Positions 7,032-14,238 of a DNA stretch of 15,217 nt are shown piece by piece (position 1 is the stretch's first letter; each line of letters begins with the position of its first letter). Origin of the DNA: Bacteroidales bacterium UBA5382 (GTDB lineage Bacteria; Bacteroidota; Bacteroidia; Bacteroidales; Dysgonomonadaceae); NCBI GenBank assembly GCA_002409745.1, contig DHOU01000035.1, positions 1-15,217 of the forward strand, given 5' to 3'. Under the pieces are notes generated by a model, which was not told the origin of the DNA, searched no databases, and worked only from the letters and a program-made list of their open reading frames with translations. The translations under genes were made by a program, and so were the position numbers.

Positions 7032-8738
7032 CTATGATTGCTTCGATTTAATTTTATTCCACGAATCTTTTAACGAAACGGTGCGGTTAAACACCAACTT
7101 TCCGGCCGTTGTATCGGGGTCGACACTGAAATAGCCGATGCGCTGAAATTGAAACCGTTCAAACGGTGCGGCATCCTTCAGGAAAGCTTCCACTTTGCAA
7201 TGGCTTTTCACAATAAGCGAGTCGGGATTGAGCAAGTCGCGGAAGTCTTTGTCTTTTTCTCCCGCAGGATCTTCCACCGTAAACAACCGATCGTACAGGC
7301 GTACTTCGGCATCGATGCTATGACCGGCGGAAACCCAGTGAATGGTTCCTTTCACCTTCCGGTTGGCCTCGGGCAACCCGCTTTTGGTTTGCGGGTCGTA
7401 TTCGGCATAGACACTCGTCACGCGGCCGTTTTCGTCCTTATCGCAACCCGTACATTTCACAATATAGGCATTCTTCAGACGCACCTCGTTGCCGGGAGTC
7501 AGGCGGAAATATTTTTTCGGCGCATCTTCCATAAAATCGTCGCGTTCTATCCACAATTCGCGGCTGAAGGTGACCAAGCGGGTGCCCATCGAATCATCTT
7601 CGGGATTATTGACCGCGTCCAGTTCCTCCGTCTGCCCTTCGGGATAATTGGTAAGAACGAGTTTGACCGGATCGATGACGCCCGATACACGCATGGCTTT
7701 TTTATTGAGATCCTCGCGAATGCTGTGTTCGAGGAGCGACACATCGATGACGCCGTCATATTTGGTATAACCGATATTATCGACAAAATGGCGGATCGAT
7801 TCGGGGGTATATCCCCGGCGGCGCAATCCGCAAAGCGTCGGCATGCGCGGGTCGTCCCACCCGTTGACTAATTTCTCCTGCACCAATTGCAACAAACGGC
7901 GCTTGCTCATCATCGTGTAGGTCATGTTCAGGCGGTTGAATTCGATTTGCCTCGGACGGTAATCCTTTTCAGTCAATTGATCGAGAAACCAGTCATATAA
8001 AGGACGATGCACTTCAAACTCCAACGTGCACAACGAATGGGTCACCCCTTCGAAATAGTCCGATTGCCCGTGCGCGAAATCATACATCGGATAGGCTTTC
8101 CATTTCGTGCCGGTACGATGATGCGGGATATGAATCACGCGATACATGATGGGGTCGCGCATGTGCATGTTCGACGAGGCCATATCGATTTTAGCCCGCA
8201 GCACCATCTTTCCCTCGGCCACTTCGCCGCTGTTCATCTTTTCAAACAGTTCGAGCGACTCCCCAATGGGTCGGTCGCGATAAGGACTATGGGTTCCGGG
8301 AACGGTAGGCGTACCCTTTTGCAGGGCAATCTCTTCGGCCGACTGTTCATCGACATATGCTTTGCCTTCCTGAATAAGGCGGACGGCAAAATCCCAAAGC
8401 TGTCCGAAATAATCGGACGCATAATATACGTTCTCCCAATGGAAACCCAGCCAGCGGATATCTTCCATAATAGAATCGACATATTCCACATCCTCCTTCA
8501 CCGGATTAGTATCGTCGAAACGCAGGTTACAGATGCCGCCATATTCTTCGGCAATACCGAAGTCGAGGCAAATAGCCTTGGCATGCCCGATGTGCAGGTA
8601 ACCGTTGGGTTCCGGCGGAAAACGGGTTTGTATCCGTCCGTCGTTCCTGCCATCTTGCAGATCCTTTTCGACAATCGTTTCAATAAAATGAAGGCTCTTT
8701 TTATTGTCTCCGGAATTATTTTCGTTTGTACTCATCAT
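7032..8738 (-). CDS. glnS: glutamine--tRNA ligase
   Basis: Class I aminoacyl-tRNA synthetase that charges tRNA-Gln with glutamine in the cytosol. The HIGH signature is in PPEPNGYLHIGHAKAI (residues 41-56). The KMSKS loop is the GlnRS-type MMSKR at 276-280. NLRFDDTNPVKEDVEYV (71-87) and the tRNA-contact stretch RVIHIPHHRTGTKWKAYPMYD (about 200-220) separate it from GluRS. The C-terminal part is the usual anticodon-binding beta-barrel region. At 568 aa it is full length. The start may be Met1 or Met2. The TPR gene follows after 3 bp. Having GlnRS means the organism does not depend on Glu-tRNA-Gln amidation for this tRNA. Confidence 0.97.
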   Translation of the reverse strand: MMSTNENNSGDNKKSLHFIETIVEKDLQDGRNDGRIQTRFPPEPNGYLHIGHAKAICLDFGIAEEYGGICNLRFDDTNPVKEDVEYVDSIMEDIRWLGFHWENVYYASDYFGQLWDFAVRLIQEGKAYVDEQSAEEIALQKGTPTVPGTHSPYRDRPIGESLELFEKMNSGEVAEGKMVLRAKIDMASSNMHMRDPIMYRVIHIPHHRTGTKWKAYPMYDFAHGQSDYFEGVTHSLCTLEFEVHRPLYDWFLDQLTEKDYRPRQIEFNRLNMTYTMMSKRRLLQLVQEKLVNGWDDPRMPTLCGLRRRGYTPESIRHFVDNIGYTKYDGVIDVSLLEHSIREDLNKKAMRVSGVIDPVKLVLTNYPEGQTEELDAVNNPEDDSMGTRLVTFSRELWIERDDFMEDAPKKYFRLTPGNEVRLKNAYIVKCTGCDKDENGRVTSVYAEYDPQTKSGLPEANRKVKGTIHWVSAGHSIDAEVRLYDRLFTVEDPAGEKDKDFRDLLNPDSLIVKSHCKVEAFLKDAAPFERFQFQRIGYFSVDPDTTAGKLVFNRTVSLKDSWNKIKSKQS

Positions 8739-8823
8739 TATATTATTATGTATTCAATTTTTGCAAGTTATTTCGCCTGAAAGTCGCCGGTCTACAGTTT
8801 GCAGTTTACAGTCCCTTCTCACT

Positions 8824-8900
8824 TCATACCTCATACCTCATACCTCATACTTCATACCTCATACCTCATACCTCATACCTCATACTTCATACCTCATACT
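8824..8900. repeat. 11-copy 7-bp tandem repeat (TCATACC)
   Basis: Eleven uninterrupted heptamers run from 8824 to 8900. Copies 4, 9 and 11 are TCATACT; the other eight are TCATACC. A degenerate copy (TCTATAC) follows. The minus-strand unit is GGTATGA. The array covers the last codons and stop of tsaD (stop 8880-8882) and the stretch after it, about 85 bp before the glnS start. Just to its left lies a short CAGTTTGCAGTTTACAG repeat (8798-8814). I recall similar TCATAC-type arrays between genes in other Bacteroidales, but have not checked. Confidence 0.92.
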
Positions 8901-9914
8901 TCTATACACTCTCGCGTAAGGCGTGGCCTCATACCCGCAAAACTCGCCTTTTAAATACTTGTAATAACCGGTTATCGCCACCATGGCCGCGTTGTCGGTT
9001 GTATAAGAAAATTTGGGAATGTGGATCTTCCATCCGTAACGGTCGCGATGTTCTTCGAAAGACCGTCGCAATCCCGAGTTGGCAGAAACGCCTCCCGCTA
9101 CGGCGACTTCTTTTATATGTAAATCGTTCGCCGCGCGGCGAAGTTTATTCATCAGGATATCGATGATGGTTTTTTGAAGAGATGCGCACAGATCGGCTTT
9201 ATTCTTTTCGATGAAGTCGGGATCCGTTGCAAGACGGTCACGCAGGAAATAGAGGAATGAGGTCTTCAATCCGCTGAAACTGTAATCGTAACCGGCAATA
9301 TGAGGCTTGCTGAACGTAAACGCATCGGCATTTCCCTGCGAAGCGAGTTTATCGACGACCGGACCTCCGGGATAACCCAATCCCATGACTTTGGCGCATT
9401 TGTCGAATGCTTCTCCGGCAGCGTCGTCGATGGTTTGCCCGATAATATCCATCTCATAGACCGACTTAACGACGATAATCTGAGAGTTGCCCCCCGAAAC
9501 CAGCAGACAGAGGAAAGGGAAGCGGGGTTGATTCTGATCCTCGGCATCTTCTTTTATAAAATGAGCCAACACATGCGCCTGCAAATGGTTGACCTCTATC
9601 AACGGGATATGTAATGCCGAAGCGAACCCTTTGGCGAAGGAAGTTCCAACCAACAACGATCCTAATAATCCGGGGCCTCGCGTGAAAGCCACCGCCGACA
9701 GTTCTTCGCGGGCGATTCCGGCCTGTTGAAGGGCATCGTGCACCACCGGAATGATATTCTGTTGATGCGCGCGCGAAGCAAGCTCCGGTACAACTCCTCC
9801 ATAACGTTCATGCACCGACTGATTGGCAATCACATTCGAAAGGATTACCCCATCGCGTATTACCGCAGCCGAAGTGTCATCGCATGAAGATTCTATACCC
9901 AAAATAGTTATCAT
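8880..9914 (-). CDS. tsaD: tRNA N6-threonylcarbamoyladenosine transferase TsaD
   Basis: Catalytic subunit that moves the threonylcarbamoyl group onto A37 of ANN-decoding tRNAs, working with TsaB, TsaE and TsaC elsewhere in the genome. Marks, numbered from the chosen start: ILGIESSCDDTSAA (4-17), GGVVPELASRAH (39-50), the metal-binding H110-x3-H114 (NHLQAH), LVSGGNSQ, and the late GGVSANS and TTDNAAM segments. The ATG at 9914 fits the family start (MITILGIESS). The frame is open to an ATG at 9944, but a -7 promoter box lies between the two, so the longer form is unlikely; an ATG at 9923 is a possible alternative. The last residues (about SMRYEV) and the stop come from the 7-bp array. Confidence 0.96.
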   Translation of the reverse strand: MITILGIESSCDDTSAAVIRDGVILSNVIANQSVHERYGGVVPELASRAHQQNIIPVVHDALQQAGIAREELSAVAFTRGPGLLGSLLVGTSFAKGFASALHIPLIEVNHLQAHVLAHFIKEDAEDQNQPRFPFLCLLVSGGNSQIIVVKSVYEMDIIGQTIDDAAGEAFDKCAKVMGLGYPGGPVVDKLASQGNADAFTFSKPHIAGYDYSFSGLKTSFLYFLRDRLATDPDFIEKNKADLCASLQKTIIDILMNKLRRAANDLHIKEVAVAGGVSANSGLRRSFEEHRDRYGWKIHIPKFSYTTDNAAMVAITGYYKYLKGEFCGYEATPYARVYRSMRYEV

Positions 9915-9933
9915 TTCTCTCATAAACAAGGTA

Positions 9934-9941
9934 CAAATGTA
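9934..9941 (-). promoter_or_regulatory. -7 promoter box for tsaD
   Basis: The minus strand reads TACATTTG, an exact TAnnTTTG match, ending 19 bases before the tsaD start at 9914. Transcription would begin near 9927, giving a very short leader. This argues against the upstream ATG at 9944. No clear -33 box is seen. Confidence 0.5.
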
Positions 9942-10028
9942 CATAAAAAATCATTAATGAATACATACCCCATCCATGAAAATTCCCGTTTGGGCATGCC
10001 AAAAGCCCCTTGTGGTTCTCTGAGCCCT

Positions 10029-10084
10029 TGCTTTGCGTTTCTTTGTGTTACTTATTTTGTTGTCACACAAAGTTTCACAAAGCA
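10029..10084. repeat. 20-bp-arm inverted repeat
   Basis: The arms at 10029-10048 and 10065-10084 pair at 16 of 20 positions, with perfect outer (TGCTTTG/CAAAGCA) and inner (CTTTGTGT/ACACAAAG) blocks and a 16-nt AT-rich loop. The mismatches are one A-C and a T-T triplet. No T-run follows on either strand, so it is not an obvious terminator. The CTTTGTGT and ACACGGAGAA wording resembles dispersed intergenic repeats I recall from gut Bacteroidales. Confidence 0.7.
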
Positions 10085-10142
10085 GGCATCGAGTTACACG
10101 GAGAATAATAGACATAATTGTTACAACACTTTTGCGAACCAA

Positions 10143-10175
10143 CTTCCATCAATCTTCCATCAATCTTTCATCAAT
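10143..10175. repeat. three 11-bp direct repeats (CTTCCATCAAT)
   Basis: CTTCCATCAAT occurs at 10143-10153 and 10154-10164, and as CTTTCATCAAT at 10165-10175. Together they make a tandem triplet about 40 bp upstream of the putative -33 box of the DUF1015 gene. The 11-bp spacing is close to one helical turn. They could be a regulator site or simple slippage. Confidence 0.85.
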
Positions 10176-10212
10176 CTCCCAACCGTACAAAAAGGCAAAA
10201 TATTGTCGATTC

Positions 10213-10246
10213 TTTGAACATATTCCCGTTAAAAGTGCTATCTTTA
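10213..10246 (+). promoter_or_regulatory. putative promoter of the DUF1015 gene
   Basis: TTTG at 10213-10216 and TATCTTTA at 10239-10246 resemble the -33 and -7 boxes, with 22 bp between them (slightly long) and one mismatch in the -7 box. Transcription would begin near 10252, about 40 bp before the start codon. Confidence 0.45.
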
Positions 10247-10293
10247 CCGTCGATATTAATATTAATAATGTACAACATCATTAATCTTAAATT

Positions 10294-11538
10294 ATGGCAA
10301 CAATCAAACCGTTCAAAGGTGTCCGTCCTCCTAAGGCAATCATAAAGGAGGTCGCTTCGCGTCCTTACGATGTGTTGAACTCGGAAGAAGCGGGCGAAGA
10401 AGCTATGGGCAACGACAAATCGCTCTATCACATCATTAAACCCGAAATTGATTTTCCTCCGGGAAAAGACGAACACGATGCCGACGTATACGAAAAGGCG
10501 GTGGAAAATTTCGGGAAGTTTCAACAAAAGGGATGGCTGCTTCAGGACGAGAAGGAAATGTATTATGTGTATGCACAAACGATGAATGAAAAGACTCAAT
10601 TCGGTCTCGTCGTAGGTGCTTATGTCGATGATTATCTTACCGGAAAAATCAAAAAGCATGAATTGACCCGGCGCGATAAGGAGGAAGACCGCATGAAGCA
10701 TGTACGCATAAACAACGCCAATATCGAACCGGTGTTTCTGGCGCATCCCGATAACGATGAAATAGACGAAATTGTAAGGCGTATTACGCAACAAACGCCC
10801 GAATACGATTTTGTGTCGGACGATGGCGTAGGGCATCATTTCTGGCTGATCCCTGACGACAGAGATATCGAAGCCATTACCCGCATATTTGCACGTTTCC
10901 CGGCCTTATATATCGCCGACGGACATCATCGTTCGGCTGCGGCGGCTCTTGTCGGGGCGGAAAAAGCAAAAAACAATCCCCATCACCGTGGCGACGAGGA
11001 ATACAACTATTTCATGGCGGTATGTTTTCCCGAAAACCAGTTGTCTATCATCGATTACAACCGTCTGGTGAAAGACCTCAACGGGCTTACTCCCGACGAG
11101 TTTATCAAACGGCTCGAAAAAAACTTTGTCGTAGAGCCTACCGGCACGGAGCTTCAAAAGCCCAAAAGCCTGCACACATTCTCCATCTATCTCGACGGAC
11201 GTTCGTTCAGCGTAACGGCTAAACCCGGCACGTATGACGACAACGACCCTATCGGCCAATTGGACGTAACCATCACATCCGGCTTAATCCTCGACGATAT
11301 ACTCGGCATCCGCGACTTGCGATCCGACAAACGGATTGATTTCGTGGGGGGCATCCGGGGTTTAAAGGAATTGGAACGCCGCGTCGATAGCGGGGAAATG
11401 GTACTGGCAATCGCCTTGTATCCGGTCTCCATGAAACAATTAATGGACATCGCCGATACGGGTAATATCATGCCGCCCAAAACAACCTGGTTCGAGCCCA
11501 AATTACGATCAGGACTCGTGATTCATAAATTAGACTAA
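10294..11538 (+). CDS. DUF1015 family protein, 414 aa
   Basis: It matches the conserved DUF1015 proteins. It has N-terminal KPFKGVRPPK (5-14) and SRPYDVLNSEEA (22-33), then KKHELTRRDKEEDR (120-133), and the hallmark IADGHHRSAAA (207-217). The repeated His, Arg and Asp suggest a catalytic or metal site, but the biochemical role is not established. From memory, Bacteroides usually carry this gene next to serC and serA; those are absent here and tsaD lies upstream instead. It has no signal peptide or membrane span. The M20 amidohydrolase starts 23 bp after its stop, so the two probably share a transcript. Confidence 0.9.
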   Translation: MATIKPFKGVRPPKAIIKEVASRPYDVLNSEEAGEEAMGNDKSLYHIIKPEIDFPPGKDEHDADVYEKAVENFGKFQQKGWLLQDEKEMYYVYAQTMNEKTQFGLVVGAYVDDYLTGKIKKHELTRRDKEEDRMKHVRINNANIEPVFLAHPDNDEIDEIVRRITQQTPEYDFVSDDGVGHHFWLIPDDRDIEAITRIFARFPALYIADGHHRSAAAALVGAEKAKNNPHHRGDEEYNYFMAVCFPENQLSIIDYNRLVKDLNGLTPDEFIKRLEKNFVVEPTGTELQKPKSLHTFSIYLDGRSFSVTAKPGTYDDNDPIGQLDVTITSGLILDDILGIRDLRSDKRIDFVGGIRGLKELERRVDSGEMVLAIALYPVSMKQLMDIADTGNIMPPKTTWFEPKLRSGLVIHKLD

Positions 11539-11561
11539 CTCATTCATCGATTTTTTTCACA

Positions 11562-12752
11562 ATGAATATCGCAGAGACTATTCATAGACAAACCGAGGAC
11601 GTATATACGGAAATCGTACGGCATTATCAGTATTTGCACCGGCATCCTGAATTGTCCTATCACGAGGAGAATACAAGCCGGTATGTGGCTGATTTTCTAG
11701 AAGCCGAAGGGATTTCTTTCCGGAGAAATATCGGCGGTAACGGTTTGCTGGCATGGGTGCAGGGTACAAAGCCTGACAATGGCCATACGGTAGCGTTTGT
11801 AGCGGATATGGATGCTTTGCCGGTTCAGGAAAAAAACGAGATCCCTTATAAATCGGTTCATAAAGGGGTGATGCATGCTTGCGGCCACGATTCGCATACG
11901 GCATCGTTAATGGGGGCGGCAAAGATGGTACATACGCTACGGGATGAACTTGCGGGAAGAGCGTTATTCGTTTTTCAACCGGGCGAGGAACAATCGCCGG
12001 GCGGTGCCGATCTCATGCTCAAAGATCATCTTTTTGCCGACCGGGAACCGGATTTTATTGTAAAGCAACATGCTTATGTCGATCTCCCGGCAGGAAAAGT
12101 AGCGTTTCAGACGGGTACGGTGATGGCTTCCGCGGATGAAGTACATATAAAGATAATCGGTCACGGAGGACACGGCGCCCTACCCCACGAATTGAACGAT
12201 ACGGTTTTGGCCGCATCGAATGTTATCGTTGCCTTACAGCAGATCGTCAGTCGCCGGCGCAATCCGTTCAGCCCGATGACTCTCTCTTTCGGAAAGTTTA
12301 TTGCACCGGGCGCTACGAATGTCATTCCCGATGAAGTCGTTTTAGCCGGATCGCTTCGCTGTATGGACGAGAGCGAGCGTTTTAAAATGTGCAAAATCAT
12401 TCCCGATATCATAGAATCAACGGCTGCCGCCTACGGATGTTCGTGCCAAGTAGCCATTCCGCAGGGATATCCCTGTACCGTTAGTCACGAAGACATCACG
12501 GCACAGGTTCGCGCACAAGCCGTAAACTATCTCGGTGCGGAAAATGTCGCGGAATATCCCCGCCGGATGACGGCCGAAGATTTCGGATTTTTCACACAGA
12601 AATATCCGTGTTGTTTTTATCGTTTTGGCGTGAATAACGCACAACAGACCTGCGGCAAGCTGCATTCTTCCACTTTTCTTATTAATGAAGATGCGCTTAA
12701 AACAACGTCTGCTTTATTTGCTTTCATTGCTTTGACATCATTCCCCAAATAA
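11562..12752 (+). CDS. M20-family amidohydrolase / metallopeptidase, 396 aa
   Basis: Two-zinc hydrolase of the M20D type (hippurate hydrolase, IAA-amino-acid hydrolase, N-acyl-amino-acid amidohydrolase). Marks: HRHPELSYHE (26-35), ADMDALPVQE (81-90), and HACGHDSHTA (105-114) giving Cys107 and His109 as likely metal ligands. Others are the GEEQSPGGA segment with Glu142 as general base and Glu143 as ligand, His170, and the late His368 in CGKLHSSTF. The dimerisation domain lies roughly at residues 185-300. It removes an acyl group from an N-acylated amino acid or similar substrate in the cytosol; which one is unknown. It follows DUF1015 by 23 bp and precedes an Lrp-type regulator, hinting at amino-acid catabolism or salvage. 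Confidence 0.93.
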   Translation: MNIAETIHRQTEDVYTEIVRHYQYLHRHPELSYHEENTSRYVADFLEAEGISFRRNIGGNGLLAWVQGTKPDNGHTVAFVADMDALPVQEKNEIPYKSVHKGVMHACGHDSHTASLMGAAKMVHTLRDELAGRALFVFQPGEEQSPGGADLMLKDHLFADREPDFIVKQHAYVDLPAGKVAFQTGTVMASADEVHIKIIGHGGHGALPHELNDTVLAASNVIVALQQIVSRRRNPFSPMTLSFGKFIAPGATNVIPDEVVLAGSLRCMDESERFKMCKIIPDIIESTAAAYGCSCQVAIPQGYPCTVSHEDITAQVRAQAVNYLGAENVAEYPRRMTAEDFGFFTQKYPCCFYRFGVNNAQQTCGKLHSSTFLINEDALKTTSALFAFIALTSFPK

Positions 12753-12793
12753 TGACGAAAGCTAATTCGAGTCTTTTCTATTGAAAAAATTGC

Positions 12794-12801
12794 TACATTT
12801 G
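12794..12801 (+). promoter_or_regulatory. -7 promoter box for the Lrp/AsnC gene
   Basis: TACATTTG is an exact TAnnTTTG match 37 bp before the start codon, in the gap after the amidohydrolase gene. A recognisable -33 TTTG is missing at the usual distance; a TTTT run at 12774-12777 is the nearest candidate. It implies that the regulator has its own transcript. Confidence 0.6.
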
Positions 12802-12838
12802 CACACAATTATTTTACGTTTCAATAATAAATGCATAT

Positions 12839-13306
12839 ATGACCCACTACGAATTTGATGAATTAGATGAAAAAATATTAAAACTGATTGTAGAAAATGC
12901 CCGTATTCCGTTTCTGGAAGTAGCCCGCGCATGTGGGGTATCAGGCGCAGCGATTCATCAACGTGTACAGAAACTGATCAATCAGGGCGTCATTAAAGGA
13001 TCGGAATATTTGATCGATGCGGAAAAAATAGGCCTCGAAACATGCGCTTTCATCGGGCTGTTCCTCAATTCCCCAACCTCTTTCGACAAAGTCGTAGCCG
13101 AACTGGAAAAAATACCCGAGGTAATAGAATGTTATTATACCACCGGACAATACGATCTGCTGATCAAAGTTTTTGCCCGGAATAATAAAGATTTATTACA
13201 CATCATCCATAATAAATTGCAACCTATAGGATTATCCCGAACCGAGACGCTCGTCAGTTTTAAAGAAGCTTTTCGGAAAAAGCTCCCTATTAATGTATCA
13301 AAATGA
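12839..13306 (+). CDS. Lrp/AsnC family transcriptional regulator, 155 aa
   Basis: Full-length feast/famine regulator. The N-terminal winged helix-turn-helix covers about residues 6-60, with DELDEKILKLIVENARIPF, then LEVARACGVSGAAIHQRVQKL as the turn-helix pair. The C-terminal RAM ligand-binding domain covers about 68-145 (FIGLFLNS, VIECYYTTGQYDLLIKVFA, LVSFKEA). These proteins form dimers and higher oligomers and respond to amino acids. The effector is unknown. It sits 86 bp after the M20 amidohydrolase on the same strand with its own promoter box, so it may regulate that gene or itself. A terminator hairpin overlaps its stop codon. Confidence 0.95.
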   Translation: MTHYEFDELDEKILKLIVENARIPFLEVARACGVSGAAIHQRVQKLINQGVIKGSEYLIDAEKIGLETCAFIGLFLNSPTSFDKVVAELEKIPEVIECYYTTGQYDLLIKVFARNNKDLLHIIHNKLQPIGLSRTETLVSFKEAFRKKLPINVSK

Positions 13307-13337
13307 ACCGGACACCTGCTTCCGGGTTATTTTCTTT
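13306..13337 (+). terminator. terminator after the Lrp/AsnC gene
   Basis: AACCGGA (13306-13312) pairs with TTCCGGGTT (13320-13328), seven pairs with one bulged G, and is followed by ATTTTCTTT. The stem begins at the last base of the stop codon. Confidence 0.6.
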
Positions 13338-13345
13338 ATATAAAT

Positions 13346-13378
13346 AGCCTGAAATGACAGGCTAAAAGAGAGATCTCT
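13346..13378. repeat. hairpin and adjacent 10-bp palindrome upstream of the sigma gene
   Basis: AGCCTG (13346-13351) and CAGGCT (13358-13363) form a perfect 6-bp stem with a 6-nt loop. A few bases on, AGAGATCTCT (13369-13378) is a perfect palindrome. They lie 90-125 bp upstream of the sigma gene; the palindrome could be a regulator site, but no binding protein is implied by sequence alone. Confidence 0.45.
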
Positions 13379-13421
13379 TACGTTTAAGGTGTGTGTTTTA
13401 GAGTCATTTTAAATAATTGAT

Positions 13422-13455
13422 GCCGGAGCGGATAAACACTCGGCGGCTTTTATTT
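13422..13455 (+). terminator. terminator-like hairpin in the sigma gene leader
   Basis: GCCGGAG (13422-13428) pairs with CTCGGCGGC (13439-13447), seven GC-rich pairs with a 2-nt bulge and a 10-nt loop, followed by TTTTATTT. It ends 14 bases before the sigma start codon. It could finish upstream transcription or act as an attenuator within the leader; sequence cannot decide between these. Confidence 0.45.
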
Positions 13456-13469
13456 AATTCAGTAATGGA

Positions 13470-14033
13470 ATGGAGAAAATGTTTCACCCGGATAAATTTG
13501 CAGAGATATACGATGCCTATTATAAAAAATGTTTTTTATTTACAAAATCCTATGTACATGAAAAACAGGCTGCGGAAGATATTGCATCCGACTCGTTCAT
13601 CCATTTATACGAAGCTCTGCAAAAAGGAGAAGAAATAAAAAACATTCCGGCCTACCTATTAACCTTAGTAAAGAATAAGGCCGTCGATTATCTGCGTCAA
13701 AAGACGATACGGATGAGGACACACGAAACATTCTCCAACATCGATGCCGAAGAACTCGAGTACCGTATATCCACGTTGGAAGGATGCAACCCGGAACTTA
13801 TCTATTCTAAAGAAATTCAACAAATTGTGGATGCAACCTTGAAGCAATTATCTCCTAAAACCCGTGAAATTTTTAGAATGAGCCGTTACGAGAACTATTC
13901 GAATAAACAGATCGCTACGGAATTAAACATCCATATAAAAACCGTAGAATACCACATTACGCAATCCTTACAACTGCTGCGGCGAAACTTGAAAGACTAT
14001 TTGCCGCTGTTTTATTTTTTCTTTTATTTTTAA
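13470..14033 (+). CDS. ECF (sigma-70 family) RNA polymerase sigma factor, 187 aa
   Basis: Small sigma factor with region 2 at about residues 10-77 (YDAYYKKCFLFTKSYV, then AAEDIASDSFIHLYEAL and NKAVDYLRQKT). Region 4 is at about 121-175 (LKQLSPKTREIFRMSRYENYSNKQIATELNIHIKTVEYHI), its helix-turn-helix at 143-165. This is the Bacteroidetes sigma type paired with FecR proteins at polysaccharide or iron uptake loci. The C-terminal tail is short and aromatic (PLFYFFFYF). Start at 13470 (MEKMFHPDKF) is typical of the group, and the frame at 13417 is a shadow. The anti-sigma gene follows on the same strand after an unusually long 205-bp gap. Confidence 0.94.
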   Translation: MEKMFHPDKFAEIYDAYYKKCFLFTKSYVHEKQAAEDIASDSFIHLYEALQKGEEIKNIPAYLLTLVKNKAVDYLRQKTIRMRTHETFSNIDAEELEYRISTLEGCNPELIYSKEIQQIVDATLKQLSPKTREIFRMSRYENYSNKQIATELNIHIKTVEYHITQSLQLLRRNLKDYLPLFYFFFYF

Positions 14034-14238
14034 AAGGACAAAAGGAACATCCGTCTTCTAAAGAACCTATCTGGTAACATTTTCACGATCAGCGGATAGC
14101 TGTTTCATTGCCCTTTTTGTTGAAGGTGAAAATGAAAAATTACTCAACAAAAATATTTTTCCGTTTAGGGTTAACGCCCGCTCAAACGTCATACTTACTA
14201 TAACCGGGAAATTTCCCCTATTGCTATAATAAAAGAGA
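14034..14238. other. sigma-anti-sigma intergenic region with palindromes
   Basis: It holds a 10-bp inverted repeat, TTTTTGTTGA at 14114-14123 and TCAACAAAAA at 14144-14153. It also holds a perfect 12-bp palindrome GGGAAATTTCCC at 14206-14217, 21 bp before the FecR start, and TATAAT at 14225-14230. A 23-codon ORF (14132-14203, MKNYSTKIFFRLGLTPAQ...) preceded by AAGG is also present. None is proven functional. From memory, gaps in such sigma/FecR pairs are usually shorter. Confidence 0.6.

Larger units (their letters stand above)
9915..10293. other. 379-bp divergent intergenic region
   Basis: It separates the divergently transcribed tsaD and DUF1015 genes. It holds a promoter box for each, a long inverted repeat at 10029-10084, and three 11-bp direct repeats at 10143-10175. 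I find no coding or tRNA-like content in the rest. Confidence 0.8.

Noticed and set aside
7149..7871. 240-codon and other long plus-strand frames across glnS
   Set aside because: Antisense shadows arising from the codon use of glnS; no start signals or family resemblance.
8824..8900. CRISPR array
   Set aside because: Seven-bp units without spacers are a simple tandem repeat; no cas genes are in the window.
10171..10839. 222-codon minus-strand frame over the DUF1015 gene
   Set aside because: Antisense shadow of a well-supported DUF1015 protein.
13417..13638. 73-codon plus-strand frame overlapping the sigma gene start
   Set aside because: It shadows the ECF sigma gene in another frame and has no family marks.
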